A stretch of DNA of 33,836 nucleotides. It comes from a virus. The stretch is from the IMG/VR virus record IMGVR_UViG_3300031951_000686, positions 1 through 33,836 of that record. One strand, written 5' to 3'. The position numbers and the translations under genes were made by a program. Below are positions 7,189 through 15,720 of the stretch, one piece after another. The notes beneath the pieces were generated by a model. The model was not told the origin of the DNA and made no database searches. It saw only the letters and a list, made by a program, of their open reading frames with translations. Position 1 is the stretch's first letter. Each line of letters begins with the position of its first letter.

Positions 7189-8241
7189 TTACCAACTCTT
7201 ACAAGCCCAATATCGGGCCTTCCATTTTGGACCCGGATTATCACAGTTATGTCTAGCCCTAAAACTCTTTCTGCGCTCTGGAATGTTCTTCTTAATTGTC
7301 ATATTTGGATCACCAAACCTAACAATAACGACATTACCACTTTCGTTCTTGACATATACAGCAAATTTCTTAGGACCGCTTGGGGTTCTGAATGGTTTAT
7401 TAAGTGTAACTTTTCTTCCTTGATATTCACTAGCTTTGCCCATATACATTAATACTCTGCCATCTTTTTCGTAATAACCCTTACGTCTGTATGTATAAAC
7501 TTCACCAGTTTTTGGATCTTGATATTCATATGATCCTTCTTCTGTTTCCATTTCTGGTTCTTCTGTTTCCATTTCTGGTTCTTCTGTTTCTGTTTCAGAT
7601 GGTTCTTCTACTTCGTCTTCTTTATCGGTATACTCATCCTCATACTTACCGGGTTCATAATACTTAACAAAGTCATAGACATTTTGTATATAAATTTCTG
7701 CTTTAGAAATCATATCTTTAGTCCAATCTTGAAACTCAACTGGCATATCCATACCTTTCAGTCTCATGACTATCTCCATCAGATGGTCGTGCATCTTTTG
7801 AATTTGTTCAACAGCCATTTCGCTTCCGTCACCAGATTGTGCTTTTTTCCATGATTCTGGATCTGGACGATCTGGATCTCCGGGTTTAGCGGGCTTATAT
7901 TTTTTGCCCATTCTATCCCTCTTCTTGCGAATGTTTTCCCACAATCCGGGCTTTTCTGCCGCAATATCATATTCTTCTATTTCTTCGCCAAAATCTTCAT
8001 ACTCTGCCTGTAATGGAATATAAATATTTTCTTCAGTCAATTCCTCTTCATAACCAAATGACTCCATTTGTAGTCTAAAGTCTGCTTCTTCTACGCAACC
8101 GCAGTCGGCAGTAGCTTGATCTATACAAATGGCTACTCTTTGTTGAGAGCTTGGATATTCTTTTTTCATAACTTCACTACTCATGCAGCGTGAAACGAAC
8201 TTATCTTTATCTTCATCTTTGTTTCTTTTAGGAATTGGCAT
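7189..8241 (-). CDS. Modular phage protein with three recurring phage motifs and an acidic repeat
   Basis: From ATG 8241 (GGAG six bases upstream) the protein has 350 residues. It looks like three modules. Residues 1-45 (MPIPKRN..., FVSRCMSS, YPSSQQRVAIC) resemble a leader often seen on phage head-region proteins. Residues 98-115 (PGLWENIRKKRDRMGKKY) are a second recurring phage segment. Residues ~293-350 end in SFRARHNC and ARYWACKSW, a cysteine- and tryptophan-rich tail known from various phage proteins. Between them lie a helical stretch (~140-195) and a Glu/Thr/Pro tract (~210-235) with a tandem repeat. No catalytic motif is visible and the function is unknown. A virion-associated role is a guess based on the leader and tail motifs. 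Confidence 0.65.
   Translation of the reverse strand: MPIPKRNKDEDKDKFVSRCMSSEVMKKEYPSSQQRVAICIDQATADCGCVEEADFRLQMESFGYEEELTEENIYIPLQAEYEDFGEEIEEYDIAAEKPGLWENIRKKRDRMGKKYKPAKPGDPDRPDPESWKKAQSGDGSEMAVEQIQKMHDHLMEIVMRLKGMDMPVEFQDWTKDMISKAEIYIQNVYDFVKYYEPGKYEDEYTDKEDEVEEPSETETEEPEMETEEPEMETEEGSYEYQDPKTGEVYTYRRKGYYEKDGRVLMYMGKASEYQGRKVTLNKPFRTPSGPKKFAVYVKNESGNVVIVRFGDPNMTIKKNIPERRKSFRARHNCDNPGPKWKARYWACKSW
7537..7592 (-). repeat. 21-bp tandem repeat encoding EPEMETE
   Basis: Two identical 21-base copies (7537-7557 and 7558-7578) and a partial third (from 7579) lie inside the modular protein gene. They keep frame and encode a repeated EPEMETE-like heptad in an acidic, probably disordered linker. 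In-frame 21-bp units are a common substrate for slippage, so copy number may vary between relatives. Confidence 0.9.
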
Positions 8242-9100
8242 AATTGTCTCCAAGTATTAGTTTTTTAGCGTCATTAAAAATGTTATCTAAGCTTTCTTTG
8301 GGTATTCTATTTCTAAAATAGTTGTATATACTTAATACCATTATATCATTTGGATCTCTTGTTATTTCCAACCATCCTATAAAATAATTCCAAATTCTAT
8401 CTTCCAATACTAATCTGTATTTTACGCCTTCTGGTCTATTAAATCTATGTAACCATTCTAGCTTTGGTAAACATATGGCTTTCCCGCCGTTTCTGCGAAA
8501 TTTTTCATGTATATAACCCTCTTCTCCACCAAATCCCTTAAAATGTTCATTAAAACCTAACCAGTTTTTAGTTTCACAAGAAAATAATCCTAATCCCATC
8601 ATTGGTATTTCGAATGGTTCTCCAGTATCATAAGCTTGTTTATTTGTACCCCATACGCCAAACATATCACCACGCCAAATTGGATCAAATTGAGTGGAAT
8701 AACTAGTTTGATCATCATATATCATTGGGCCTTGAATAATGTCCTTACAGTCTGGATTGTTTTCATAATAGTGCAACAGTGCGTCTAATCCACCATTTTT
8801 AATAAATACATGACAATCAATAGATACAGTATATTTGCTAGAAGAATTCCTAAAGATTTCATCTCTGATTGCTGTGCTAGTCTTACTGTTATATGGTATG
8901 TATTTACAGTTACCATGCATCCAGCCTACCATATTCTTAACGGATTGACCATGCTTACCATCTGGATTGTTGTCTATGATTAGAATTTCATAATCTATAT
9001 TTTTCAATATATCATGATACATTCTTAATGCTTGAGTAGTAAAATATACTCCATCAAAATCATCATATGTAGCCATTCCTATTGTTAAAAGTTTGCTCAT
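8228..9100 (-). CDS. Glycosyltransferase family 2-like (GT-A)
   Basis: From ATG 9100 the protein has 290 residues. It opens MSKLLTIGMATYDDFDG, a GT2 start, with LIIDNNPDG for the nucleotide-binding strand and SIDCHVFIKNGGL in the DxD position. GFGGEEGYIHEKFRRNGGK resembles the acceptor-side GxGGEDxDxxxR segment of GT2 and GalNAc-transferase-like enzymes. It should transfer a sugar from a nucleotide sugar to an unknown acceptor. Its end overlaps the next start by 14 bp. An upstream in-frame TTG at 9106 is a weaker start. Confidence 0.83.
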   Translation of the reverse strand: MSKLLTIGMATYDDFDGVYFTTQALRMYHDILKNIDYEILIIDNNPDGKHGQSVKNMVGWMHGNCKYIPYNSKTSTAIRDEIFRNSSSKYTVSIDCHVFIKNGGLDALLHYYENNPDCKDIIQGPMIYDDQTSYSTQFDPIWRGDMFGVWGTNKQAYDTGEPFEIPMMGLGLFSCETKNWLGFNEHFKGFGGEEGYIHEKFRRNGGKAICLPKLEWLHRFNRPEGVKYRLVLEDRIWNYFIGWLEITRDPNDIMVLSIYNYFRNRIPKESLDNIFNDAKKLILGDNYANS

Positions 9101-9102
9101 AA

Positions 9103-10122
9103 TCAACCCGGAGCGGAATAAAATCCGATTTCAAAGCCTTCTCGCGTACAGTTTTTGATAGTTTTTTCTATCCCATTAGTTTTGATACTATTCTCTATAT
9201 ATATACACATGTTGGTTTCTGTTCCCGGCCAGTTATTTTTGCAATAATGGCATAATTTGGTACATTTCCAGTTTTCTCTATTTGGGGAAATTGGCTGTGG
9301 TTTTTCATTATTTTTAATGTCTAAGAATCTTTCCTTTAGCATCTCCAAAAATCTTTTTTCATCAGATTTATCAAAACACATGGAAAATGGACCACCATCC
9401 TTAATAAAAAAGATGCTCATTATTGACTGCTTGTATTGCGGGAAAAGCTTAGAAATTGCGTAATTATATAGCAATAACTGAGGATCTGAACATAATTTCC
9501 CATATGTTTTTTCCTCACCCGTAGCCCAATCTAACCTACGACCTGTCTTCCAATCAATTACTTCAATAATGCCTTCTTCTGTTTCTGTCACTAAGTCAAT
9601 TGTACCCTTAATTGCTAATTGCCCCTTCACCTTTTGACCATTTACTTCGTATTCGTAAAAAGCCCAATCTTCATCAATCGGTATATCAAAATGAGGTTCT
9701 GCTGCAACTATCTTTCTAAGTCTAGGATCAAACTGTCCATCATTATATTTTAATGTATCCCAAACGAGCTTTAAGCACAAATCTTTATCGCCTTTAGTAA
9801 AAGTATGCTTAGATCCTCCAGTGTAGAAATCAAAACTTCTGGATAATAAATTTTCTACAGTGGAACTTTTAAGAAAATCATTTTTTTTGACAGATACTGT
9901 TTTTAAGGCATCGTCTTCTATTGTTAATGTTGCTTTCTTGGGATTATCTTGTTGGTACTTTTTAAGTTGAGCTAATGCTTCCATAACTTTGTGAACTATC
10001 GTTCCTAGTTCAGCTTTTTTCCCACTATCTGATTGATGACCTAGTACATATGTAATAAAATATTGCATTTGACAATAAGCATAATTATTATAACTAGAAG
10101 ATCGTATATAGGTTACTAGCAT
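9103..10122 (-). CDS. Cas4/RecB-like PD-(D/E)XK nuclease with probable Fe-S cluster
   Basis: The 339-residue protein has the RecB nuclease order: GTIVHKVME (H44), GTIDLV (D176), EVIDWKTG (E187...D190-W-K192) and a QLLLYNYA motif (Q215). C17 near the start and C287, C291, C294 and C306 near the end match the split cysteine arrangement that holds a 4Fe-4S cluster in Cas4, AddB and similar phage exonucleases. It probably resects DNA ends to give 3' or 5' overhangs for RecA-dependent recombination. It is unrelated to a CRISPR locus here. It lies one base from the dNMP kinase stop and is followed by the GT2 gene. Confidence 0.86.
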   Translation of the reverse strand: MLVTYIRSSSYNNYAYCQMQYFITYVLGHQSDSGKKAELGTIVHKVMEALAQLKKYQQDNPKKATLTIEDDALKTVSVKKNDFLKSSTVENLLSRSFDFYTGGSKHTFTKGDKDLCLKLVWDTLKYNDGQFDPRLRKIVAAEPHFDIPIDEDWAFYEYEVNGQKVKGQLAIKGTIDLVTETEEGIIEVIDWKTGRRLDWATGEEKTYGKLCSDPQLLLYNYAISKLFPQYKQSIMSIFFIKDGGPFSMCFDKSDEKRFLEMLKERFLDIKNNEKPQPISPNRENWKCTKLCHYCKNNWPGTETNMCIYIENSIKTNGIEKTIKNCTREGFEIGFYSAPG

Positions 10123-10863
10123 TTAAATTCTCCAAAAAGTATTGTTTTTAAGTTCATCGCACAGAACTTCTAATGTCATATTATGATTGTCAAGTACTGT
10201 ATCAAAATTGTGCCAATCAAATTTATCGCTATCTAATGATGACTCTGATTCAGAATCACTATTAAAAATGTTTCTAGTTAATCTTACAACAATTCCGCCA
10301 TTGTCCTTGATAGCCTTGACTTCATTTGGAAATCTAACATCGGGAACAATAGCTAATTGAGAGTTTTCATGAAGTATTTTATTTATTGTTGCATATACCC
10401 AAGCGTCTGATCTTACTCGTCTTATTATTTTAGTACCAAAGTACTCCAAAAACTCTCTATGAGTCATGTGTCCAGTTTTATTGGTTTCGGTTGGCATATC
10501 CTCCCATAAAAATAATGTAGACTCATTCTTTTGATCGTCAGTGCCATAGATATTTAGTGCATTTAATCCAAAAAGATTTATGCACATTTCTTTCAAGTAG
10601 TCTGCAAAGTGATAAACTTTTATATATGGCCATAGTTCTCTTTCAGCGTAGTCAACAAAAATATTATCTTTTCTGGTAACATCAAATATTCCATATCCAC
10701 TTGTGCCAGTTATATCCTGAGTGTTTATTAGCAAGTCACCATCATCGCTAATCGCAAAATCATTTATCATAGATCGTTCTTTTAGAACTTGACCATTGAT
10801 GTAGTTTGCTACTGTGTTTTTGCCTGACTGCTTTCTTCCGGAAATTCCAATAATTTTAACCAT
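10123..10863 (-). CDS. Deoxynucleoside monophosphate kinase
   Basis: The 246-residue protein starts MVKIIGISGRKQSGKNTVANY, a P-loop of the T4 gene 1 type (GRKQSGKN, 9-16). Further signs are YGTDDQKNESTLFLW, YFGTKIIRRVRSDAW and IVPDVRFPNEVKAI, all typical of phage dNMP kinases. The enzyme would phosphorylate dNMPs to dNDPs and complete the salvage route with NrdAB, dUTPase and dCMP deaminase encoded elsewhere in the window. It overlaps the primase stop by 8 bp. Confidence 0.85.
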   Translation of the reverse strand: MVKIIGISGRKQSGKNTVANYINGQVLKERSMINDFAISDDGDLLINTQDITGTSGYGIFDVTRKDNIFVDYAERELWPYIKVYHFADYLKEMCINLFGLNALNIYGTDDQKNESTLFLWEDMPTETNKTGHMTHREFLEYFGTKIIRRVRSDAWVYATINKILHENSQLAIVPDVRFPNEVKAIKDNGGIVVRLTRNIFNSDSESESSLDSDKFDWHNFDTVLDNHNMTLEVLCDELKNNTFWRI

Positions 10864-11884
10864 TTACTATTCCTTTGATCTGCGGAAAAACATATTTTTT
10901 GATTTGTTCTATTGTCATCTCGCCAATGTCTTTTGTAGGTATTTTAGGAAATGACAGTCTATAAAATCTATTTAGCTGTCTCTGTATTTGCACTTTGGAT
11001 TCTCTGCCTGCTTGATCGTTGTCTAATAAAACTACAATGTGAGTTAATGACAGTGTGCTTAGTTTTGTTTCTTGCTCTTTGCTCAATGTTCTTCCAAAAA
11101 TGCTCATGCACTGTATGATACCCGCTTCGTGTAGTCTCCATACATCGCTTTGACCTTCTACCAGTATTACTGAGGATGTTTGCTTAATGGATTCGATGGC
11201 TCTATGGTAGTTGTAAAAAAAATAGCGTTTGTCAAAACCGGTTGGCGTAATTAAAAATTTGGGATGTTTATATTCTTTTGTCGCTCTTGCAATACATGCT
11301 ATTATAGACGTTCCGTCATCATTATGTATAGGAATTATGGATCTATCATATAGTTTGGAAGACTTATCGTAACAATCTCCAACTTGAAAGTGACCCAATG
11401 TTTCTTCTTTGAATCCGCGAGAAAGAAAATACTTCGATGGGATATCAACACATTTATCTAATTCTATTGGTTCACAACTTTTTACTATATTGTTTTCTTT
11501 AGAGATTGTATTTACTATTCTAGCAAAGTCATCTTCTTGAATTACTTCTGGTATAACAACATGTTTGTGTTGTTTGATTTTGAGAAAATTACATGACCAT
11601 CTTAATGCTTCGGAAAAGCCAACATCTACTCCATTTTGTTTGGATAAATATCCACGTATAATTCCGAAAATATCATTTCGATATTGTTGTTGACAATCTC
11701 TAGTCCAGCATTTCCATATACCTTTATCTTTAGAGAATGAAAATGCTCTAGGGTTGTCGCTGCCTTCATGTGCTGGACAATTACAATAAATGTTATCTCC
11801 TACTTCCTCAATTTCCATACCTAGACTGCGAAATACTTCTTCGGCACGATTGTTGAGATTATTCTTGATCTTCTGTAAGTCCAT
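10856..11884 (-). CDS. DnaG-type primase (CHC2 zinc finger and TOPRIM)
   Basis: The 342-residue protein has an N-terminal zinc finger, C34-x-C36-x2-H39...C59-x4-C64. It then has a central RNA-polymerase-like region with SKYFLSRGF (150-158) and RSIIPIH (181-187), and a TOPRIM domain with VILVEGQSD (E243) and VVLLDNDQAG (D288, D290). It is shorter than bacterial DnaG and lacks the C-terminal helicase-binding domain, as is usual in phages. It should lay RNA primers together with the DnaB gene directly upstream, whose stop it overlaps by 26 bp. Confidence 0.9.
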   Translation of the reverse strand: MDLQKIKNNLNNRAEEVFRSLGMEIEEVGDNIYCNCPAHEGSDNPRAFSFSKDKGIWKCWTRDCQQQYRNDIFGIIRGYLSKQNGVDVGFSEALRWSCNFLKIKQHKHVVIPEVIQEDDFARIVNTISKENNIVKSCEPIELDKCVDIPSKYFLSRGFKEETLGHFQVGDCYDKSSKLYDRSIIPIHNDDGTSIIACIARATKEYKHPKFLITPTGFDKRYFFYNYHRAIESIKQTSSVILVEGQSDVWRLHEAGIIQCMSIFGRTLSKEQETKLSTLSLTHIVVLLDNDQAGRESKVQIQRQLNRFYRLSFPKIPTKDIGEMTIEQIKKYVFPQIKGIVNG

Positions 11885-13325
11885 TAATTTTAAGCTTAGT
11901 AAGAGTGTCTTGATTTACCATGCCAGTGTCACCAACGGGCTGATTTTTAAATTCATTTCTAGTTTTAAGTTCTCGTAACTTTGCGTGAGAACCTTGCATA
12001 ACCATGTTAATATAGTCCCCATCGTCCAATCCTGCACCGTGCCTTGAGACAATAGGTACTAGTTTTCTATTTCCAGCATTTGGTCCATCTTCTGCTAATT
12101 CTTCTGGAGATTTAATTTTGAATATGCTGAATGATGTGCATAACCAGATCAATCTATCCGATCCAGAAACGGCATCTGTGCTTTCTTTTGTTATACCATC
12201 ACGATTTAATTGGACAAAGGACAAGCATGGTATGTCAAGCTTGACACAAAGATTATGTAATGATGTAATCTGAAAACCAAGTGCTTGGTATTCTTGTATA
12301 TTATTAGTAATAGAATTGGATGACATTAGTTTAAGATAGTCATATATGATCAAGCAGTCATTTGTTTTGCCATTTTCATCCATTCTGACTTCTTGCATAA
12401 TCCATCGCTTGATTAGATTAAGTATTTGATCAAAAGGCTTACCGGCTACGCTTACATAGCTATATGGTATAGATTCAATCTTGCTTATTGCCTCTGATAC
12501 CTTTTGGCGTTTGTCTTCATCGTCTGTGAATTGTCCAGTTGCAATTTCATTGATTGGAACGCCGCTGAGATTCGCTATTAGTCTATTTAGATGATCTTCT
12601 TTGCTCATTTCTGTATCAAGCATTAAGACCGGTATATTTTTTGATGATACATTTAGTGCAACATTATCGGCAAAAACGCTTTTACCAACCTTTGGTCTTG
12701 CAGAAACTAAGTCTACACATTTTCTACGTAGACCGCCGCCAATGGCTTCATCATACTTGTTAAATCCAGTTGGGATACCAATAATATCGCACTTATTTTC
12801 CTCTAGAAAAGTTAAATAATCTTGTGCGCCTTTTCCTATCTTTTCTGGAAGATCACCACTGTCATCTTCTCTTAAAAAGTCAGTTACTGGATTTTCTAAT
12901 ATTTGTATAATCTCGTTTATAGATTCTGATCCAGTGACACTATCTACATCTTGATGAATCTTAGATGTTAATTTCTTGATCTTTCTTGCAAATTCAAACT
13001 TCTTAATCTGTATCGCAAAATTGAATACATTATCCTTGTTTACTGGAAAGTCCATTAAAGACTTTATGTATCTAAGTTCTTGATCAGTATTAATGCTATC
13101 TGATATATTAAACTGTTCTGCTACCGATAGGATAGATGGTATATCTACCTTCTGATCATTCAAGATTACCTTTTCGATACACTTGAACAGTATTTGATTG
13201 TTCAAATTTCCAAAAGTATCTTGGTTAATTATGTCAGATATAGTAACGTAAGCATCAAGACCGTGCTGCAAAAGTCCAGCTAATACAGCACGTTCTGATC
13301 CCACATCGATTAACTTTGTTTCCAT
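11859..13325 (-). CDS. dnaB: Replicative DNA helicase, DnaB family
   Basis: From ATG 13325 the protein has 488 residues. This start follows AGG by four bases, gives the usual DnaB opening (METKLIDVGSERAVLAGLLQ), and sits one base after the upstream stop; an in-frame ATG at 13367 is less likely. The N-terminal domain (1-115) has the DnaB all-helical pattern. GIPTGFNKYDEAIGGGLRR (183-201) leads into Walker A ARPKVGKS (209-216). PVLMLDTEMSKE and CLIIYDYLKLM give the H1a and Walker B motifs, and LSFVQLNRD and SGSDRL give H3-H4. It unwinds DNA as a hexamer at the fork. Confidence 0.92.
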   Translation of the reverse strand: METKLIDVGSERAVLAGLLQHGLDAYVTISDIINQDTFGNLNNQILFKCIEKVILNDQKVDIPSILSVAEQFNISDSINTDQELRYIKSLMDFPVNKDNVFNFAIQIKKFEFARKIKKLTSKIHQDVDSVTGSESINEIIQILENPVTDFLREDDSGDLPEKIGKGAQDYLTFLEENKCDIIGIPTGFNKYDEAIGGGLRRKCVDLVSARPKVGKSVFADNVALNVSSKNIPVLMLDTEMSKEDHLNRLIANLSGVPINEIATGQFTDDEDKRQKVSEAISKIESIPYSYVSVAGKPFDQILNLIKRWIMQEVRMDENGKTNDCLIIYDYLKLMSSNSITNNIQEYQALGFQITSLHNLCVKLDIPCLSFVQLNRDGITKESTDAVSGSDRLIWLCTSFSIFKIKSPEELAEDGPNAGNRKLVPIVSRHGAGLDDGDYINMVMQGSHAKLRELKTRNEFKNQPVGDTGMVNQDTLTKLKINGLTEDQE

Positions 13326-13326
13326 G

Positions 13327-13746
13327 TTACCTACCAATGCATCTATTGCAACGATAATATTCTCCATGAATGCATTTTGGATCTTCTTTAAAAGTTTTTC
13401 CGCACACGCTGCACTCTACTTCTGCTTTTTTATATGGCTGACGTTTACGTGGTGTACGCTCAAATTGAGGGGTTTCAATATGGCGATCTTCCCCCATATC
13501 TTGCCACTCATTTTTTCTAGCTTTCACGGGTTCCTTTCTCCTTACATTAGAATTGTCATCCTGCCTATGCATTGTGAAATCTTCTTTGACGCTGGCAGTT
13601 GGCGTTGAAGACTGTATATGTTTGATGCTTTCCTTCTTTACTTCTTCTGGAACGCTAGATACGGTTGGGCTATCACCCACAAGTGCCTTTAACAAAGCTT
13701 GTTTTTGCTCATCGTTGAGCATATTTATGAAATCGTTCATGCTCAT
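13327..13746 (-). CDS. Unknown zinc-ribbon protein upstream of dnaB
   Basis: The 139-residue protein has a short N-terminal helix (NDFINMLNDEQKQALLKALV), a polar, probably disordered middle and a C-terminal zinc ribbon ECSVCGKTF...YRCNRCIGR (two CxxC pairs). It lies one base before the DnaB start and overlaps the upstream gene as ATGA. Its shape, a helix plus linker plus zinc ribbon, and its place next to the helicase make a helicase loader or ssDNA-binding accessory possible. No motif proves this. Confidence 0.6.
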   Translation of the reverse strand: MSMNDFINMLNDEQKQALLKALVGDSPTVSSVPEEVKKESIKHIQSSTPTASVKEDFTMHRQDDNSNVRRKEPVKARKNEWQDMGEDRHIETPQFERTPRKRQPYKKAEVECSVCGKTFKEDPKCIHGEYYRCNRCIGR

Positions 13747-14219
13747 GATCGTTTGCCTTTCTCAAGTAATATGTCTGCTTTTCTCTTTACTTCAAATACT
13801 TTACCGTCTAATGATTGTAATCTAGCTTCTGCTATTTCTCGCATATTTTCTAAAGAGGCGGCATAAGAATTTGTATTTGCTAATATGTGCTTTTTAGATT
13901 CATGTTTGGTGTACTGGCCAAATTCTTGACTGTTCTTAACAATCATTTTTTCCATTTGATCATTGCACCAATTCAATGCCACTTTATTCTTATTTATTTC
14001 ATCTTGAATGTAGGTAGCATAACCATATAGAAGATATGCGGCATCAAAAAGTTCTGCTTGTGTCATTTTCCTTAGTTGCTCAGATGACATATCTGCTACA
14101 ACCAAGTATTCTTCTCTAAAAGATGAAAATTTTGTATTTGTCAGATTAATATAGTCATTAATTGATGCTATATATTCCGCTAGCTTATCAGATGCCTTTA
14201 ATTCTTTGTCGCCACTCAT
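13743..14219 (-). CDS. Unknown helical protein
   Basis: The 158-residue protein is predicted almost wholly helical from its composition, with heptad-like stretches around 55-85 (AAYLLYGYATYIQDEINKNK) and 120-150 (LENMREIAEARLQSL). No catalytic motif is seen. It lies in the recombination and replication cluster between a Vsr-like nuclease (32-bp overlap with its end) and a zinc protein (ATGA). No other ATG is available near the start, so the long overlap seems real. The position suggests a replication or recombination accessory factor. I do not recognise the family. Confidence 0.6.
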   Translation of the reverse strand: MSGDKELKASDKLAEYIASINDYINLTNTKFSSFREEYLVVADMSSEQLRKMTQAELFDAAYLLYGYATYIQDEINKNKVALNWCNDQMEKMIVKNSQEFGQYTKHESKKHILANTNSYAASLENMREIAEARLQSLDGKVFEVKRKADILLEKGKRS

Positions 14220-14610
14220 CTTCGCTTTCTGAATATTTTAGGGTTATTAACTCAATTCCATTCAACTCACACCAGTTTATCTTATCATCGTCACGCACTT
14301 GGCCTTTTATGAAGTCTGCTTTGCTCCTATGAAAAAATGCATTGTACTCATAGTGCTGTTCTCCATGAACCTCAACCCCCAGTTTAATAGAAGGAATGTA
14401 AAAGTCAAGGTACAGTACAGATTTTCTGTGTAACGCTGTGCTTCCCGGTAGTTTCACTTCTTCTAGTATTCTATAGCTATTATATATTTCTTTTAATAAG
14501 TTTCTTGCACGTATATGATATTTAGACCGCTTACGTTTGTCATCATTGAATACATCATATCCAGTTAAGTTCCAAGTATATTCTTTGCCATTTATACCAA
14601 TTACTTTCAA
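14188..14610 (-). CDS. Vsr/DUF559-like PD-(D/E)XK endonuclease
   Basis: The 140-residue protein has LYLDFYIPSIKLGVEVHGEQHY (D69, E80), then DDKINWCELNGIELITLKYSE. This is the pattern of small Vsr-fold nucleases in which an acidic pair and a nearby H or Q hold the metal. The start is TTG at 14610, fixed by AAGGAG five bases upstream and by a TTGA overlap with the recA stop. Tight coupling to recA suggests a role in recombination or in processing branched or damaged DNA. The substrate is not known. Confidence 0.72.
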   Translation of the reverse strand: MKVIGINGKEYTWNLTGYDVFNDDKRKRSKYHIRARNLLKEIYNSYRILEEVKLPGSTALHRKSVLYLDFYIPSIKLGVEVHGEQHYEYNAFFHRSKADFIKGQVRDDDKINWCELNGIELITLKYSESEDEWRQRIKGI

Positions 14611-15713
14611 TGCAACTCCTTAATTTTTTGATAGAGGAAATTAGCAATATCTGGATTGTTATTGATAAATTCTGCGACATTGTTTATGCCTTGAAACTTA
14701 AAGAATCTTTCAATGTCCTCTGGAGTTTTATTGACATTATTAGCTTCTAAGACCTGTGCTACGATAGGATTAGAAATTTCATCTACCGCACATTGAATAG
14801 TATACCATGCTCCAGAAGCCTTGATCAATCTAAACTCACATGCTATCTGTATAATTTCCTGTGCCTCATCTATACCTATGCCATATTTAATCCAACCTTC
14901 TGCTGTGCTATTCGGTCTTCCACCGGCATTAGACGTTTTGATAACCCAGTTTGCTATCTGACCAACGTGAGGGCCAGTATCTTTTGGCACTTGCCACTTG
15001 CCACGATGAGTAATAACCATGTTAGTTCCAGCTTGATATTGCAACATATTTCCACAGTCTGCCATCTTTTGTGGCGCATATGGTGATCCGCCAGTATTTG
15101 CAATATTGTGCGTAATGCAGATTAATATTGTCTTGTTTTTCATCAATGTTCCGCTGATACGCTTGAAAAACATAGACAAAAGCCTTGGTAACGCATTTCT
15201 TACACCCGTGCGTACCTCTCCCTCAAGTTCGCAAGAAGGAACCATATTGGACAATGAATCAGCAATAATCAAACAACCGGAATCATTGTTTATGTAGTAC
15301 TCAATAATGTTTAAAAAATCTTCTGCTGACAATACTCTTTCATCTGTAGACTCAACTATTAGGATATTATCTGGTTCTAGCCCTTTAATACCATCAAAGT
15401 TCTGCTTAGATAGTCTACCTTCAGTATTGACATAGATAACTCTCTTATTTAGCTTTTGACACTTTGAAGCAAAATGTAGTGCGGTTGTTGTTTTACCGCT
15501 CTTTGGATCTCCTGTCATTACTACTACAGACCCCTCTCTTATTCCACCGCCAAGAGCTATATCTAAAGCTGGGGATACTCCTATGACACCAAGGTTGTTG
15601 ATATTTTGCAGAACTTCCGTACCGCTTCTAACAACATCTCCGTATTTGCTGACTATCGAACTGCTTACTGCATCTTCTGAAAATTTTGTATTAGTCTTCT
15701 TAACCTTGCTCAT
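14607..15713 (-). CDS. recA: RecA/UvsX-type recombinase
   Basis: The 368-residue protein has Walker A GDPKSGKTT (68-76), the NTEG acidic residue (E95), Walker B GCLIIADS (143-150) and a RecA-type C-terminal ATPase edge (LICITHNIANTGG, RGKW). GVSPALDIALGGGIREGSV is the usual RecA approach to the P-loop. It should form filaments on ssDNA and drive strand exchange for recombination-dependent replication and repair. Partners encoded nearby are SSB, the Cas4-like nuclease and the Vsr-like nuclease. Its SD/start block (GAGGAATTTATGA) is the same as that of the methyltransferase gene upstream. Confidence 0.9.
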   Translation of the reverse strand: MSKVKKTNTKFSEDAVSSSIVSKYGDVVRSGTEVLQNINNLGVIGVSPALDIALGGGIREGSVVVMTGDPKSGKTTTALHFASKCQKLNKRVIYVNTEGRLSKQNFDGIKGLEPDNILIVESTDERVLSAEDFLNIIEYYINNDSGCLIIADSLSNMVPSCELEGEVRTGVRNALPRLLSMFFKRISGTLMKNKTILICITHNIANTGGSPYAPQKMADCGNMLQYQAGTNMVITHRGKWQVPKDTGPHVGQIANWVIKTSNAGGRPNSTAEGWIKYGIGIDEAQEIIQIACEFRLIKASGAWYTIQCAVDEISNPIVAQVLEANNVNKTPEDIERFFKFQGINNVAEFINNNPDIANFLYQKIKELH

Positions 15714-15720
15714 AAATTCC

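Noticed and set aside
9103-10122. Cas4 as a sign of a CRISPR system
   Set aside because: No repeat array, cas1, cas2 or effector gene is visible. RecB-like Fe-S nucleases are common stand-alone phage recombination enzymes.
13326-13367. Upstream ATG at 13367 as the start of DnaB
   Set aside because: It adds 14 residues that do not match the DnaB family opening and overlaps the zinc-ribbon gene, whereas ATG 13325 follows an AGG and gives the family's normal N-terminus.
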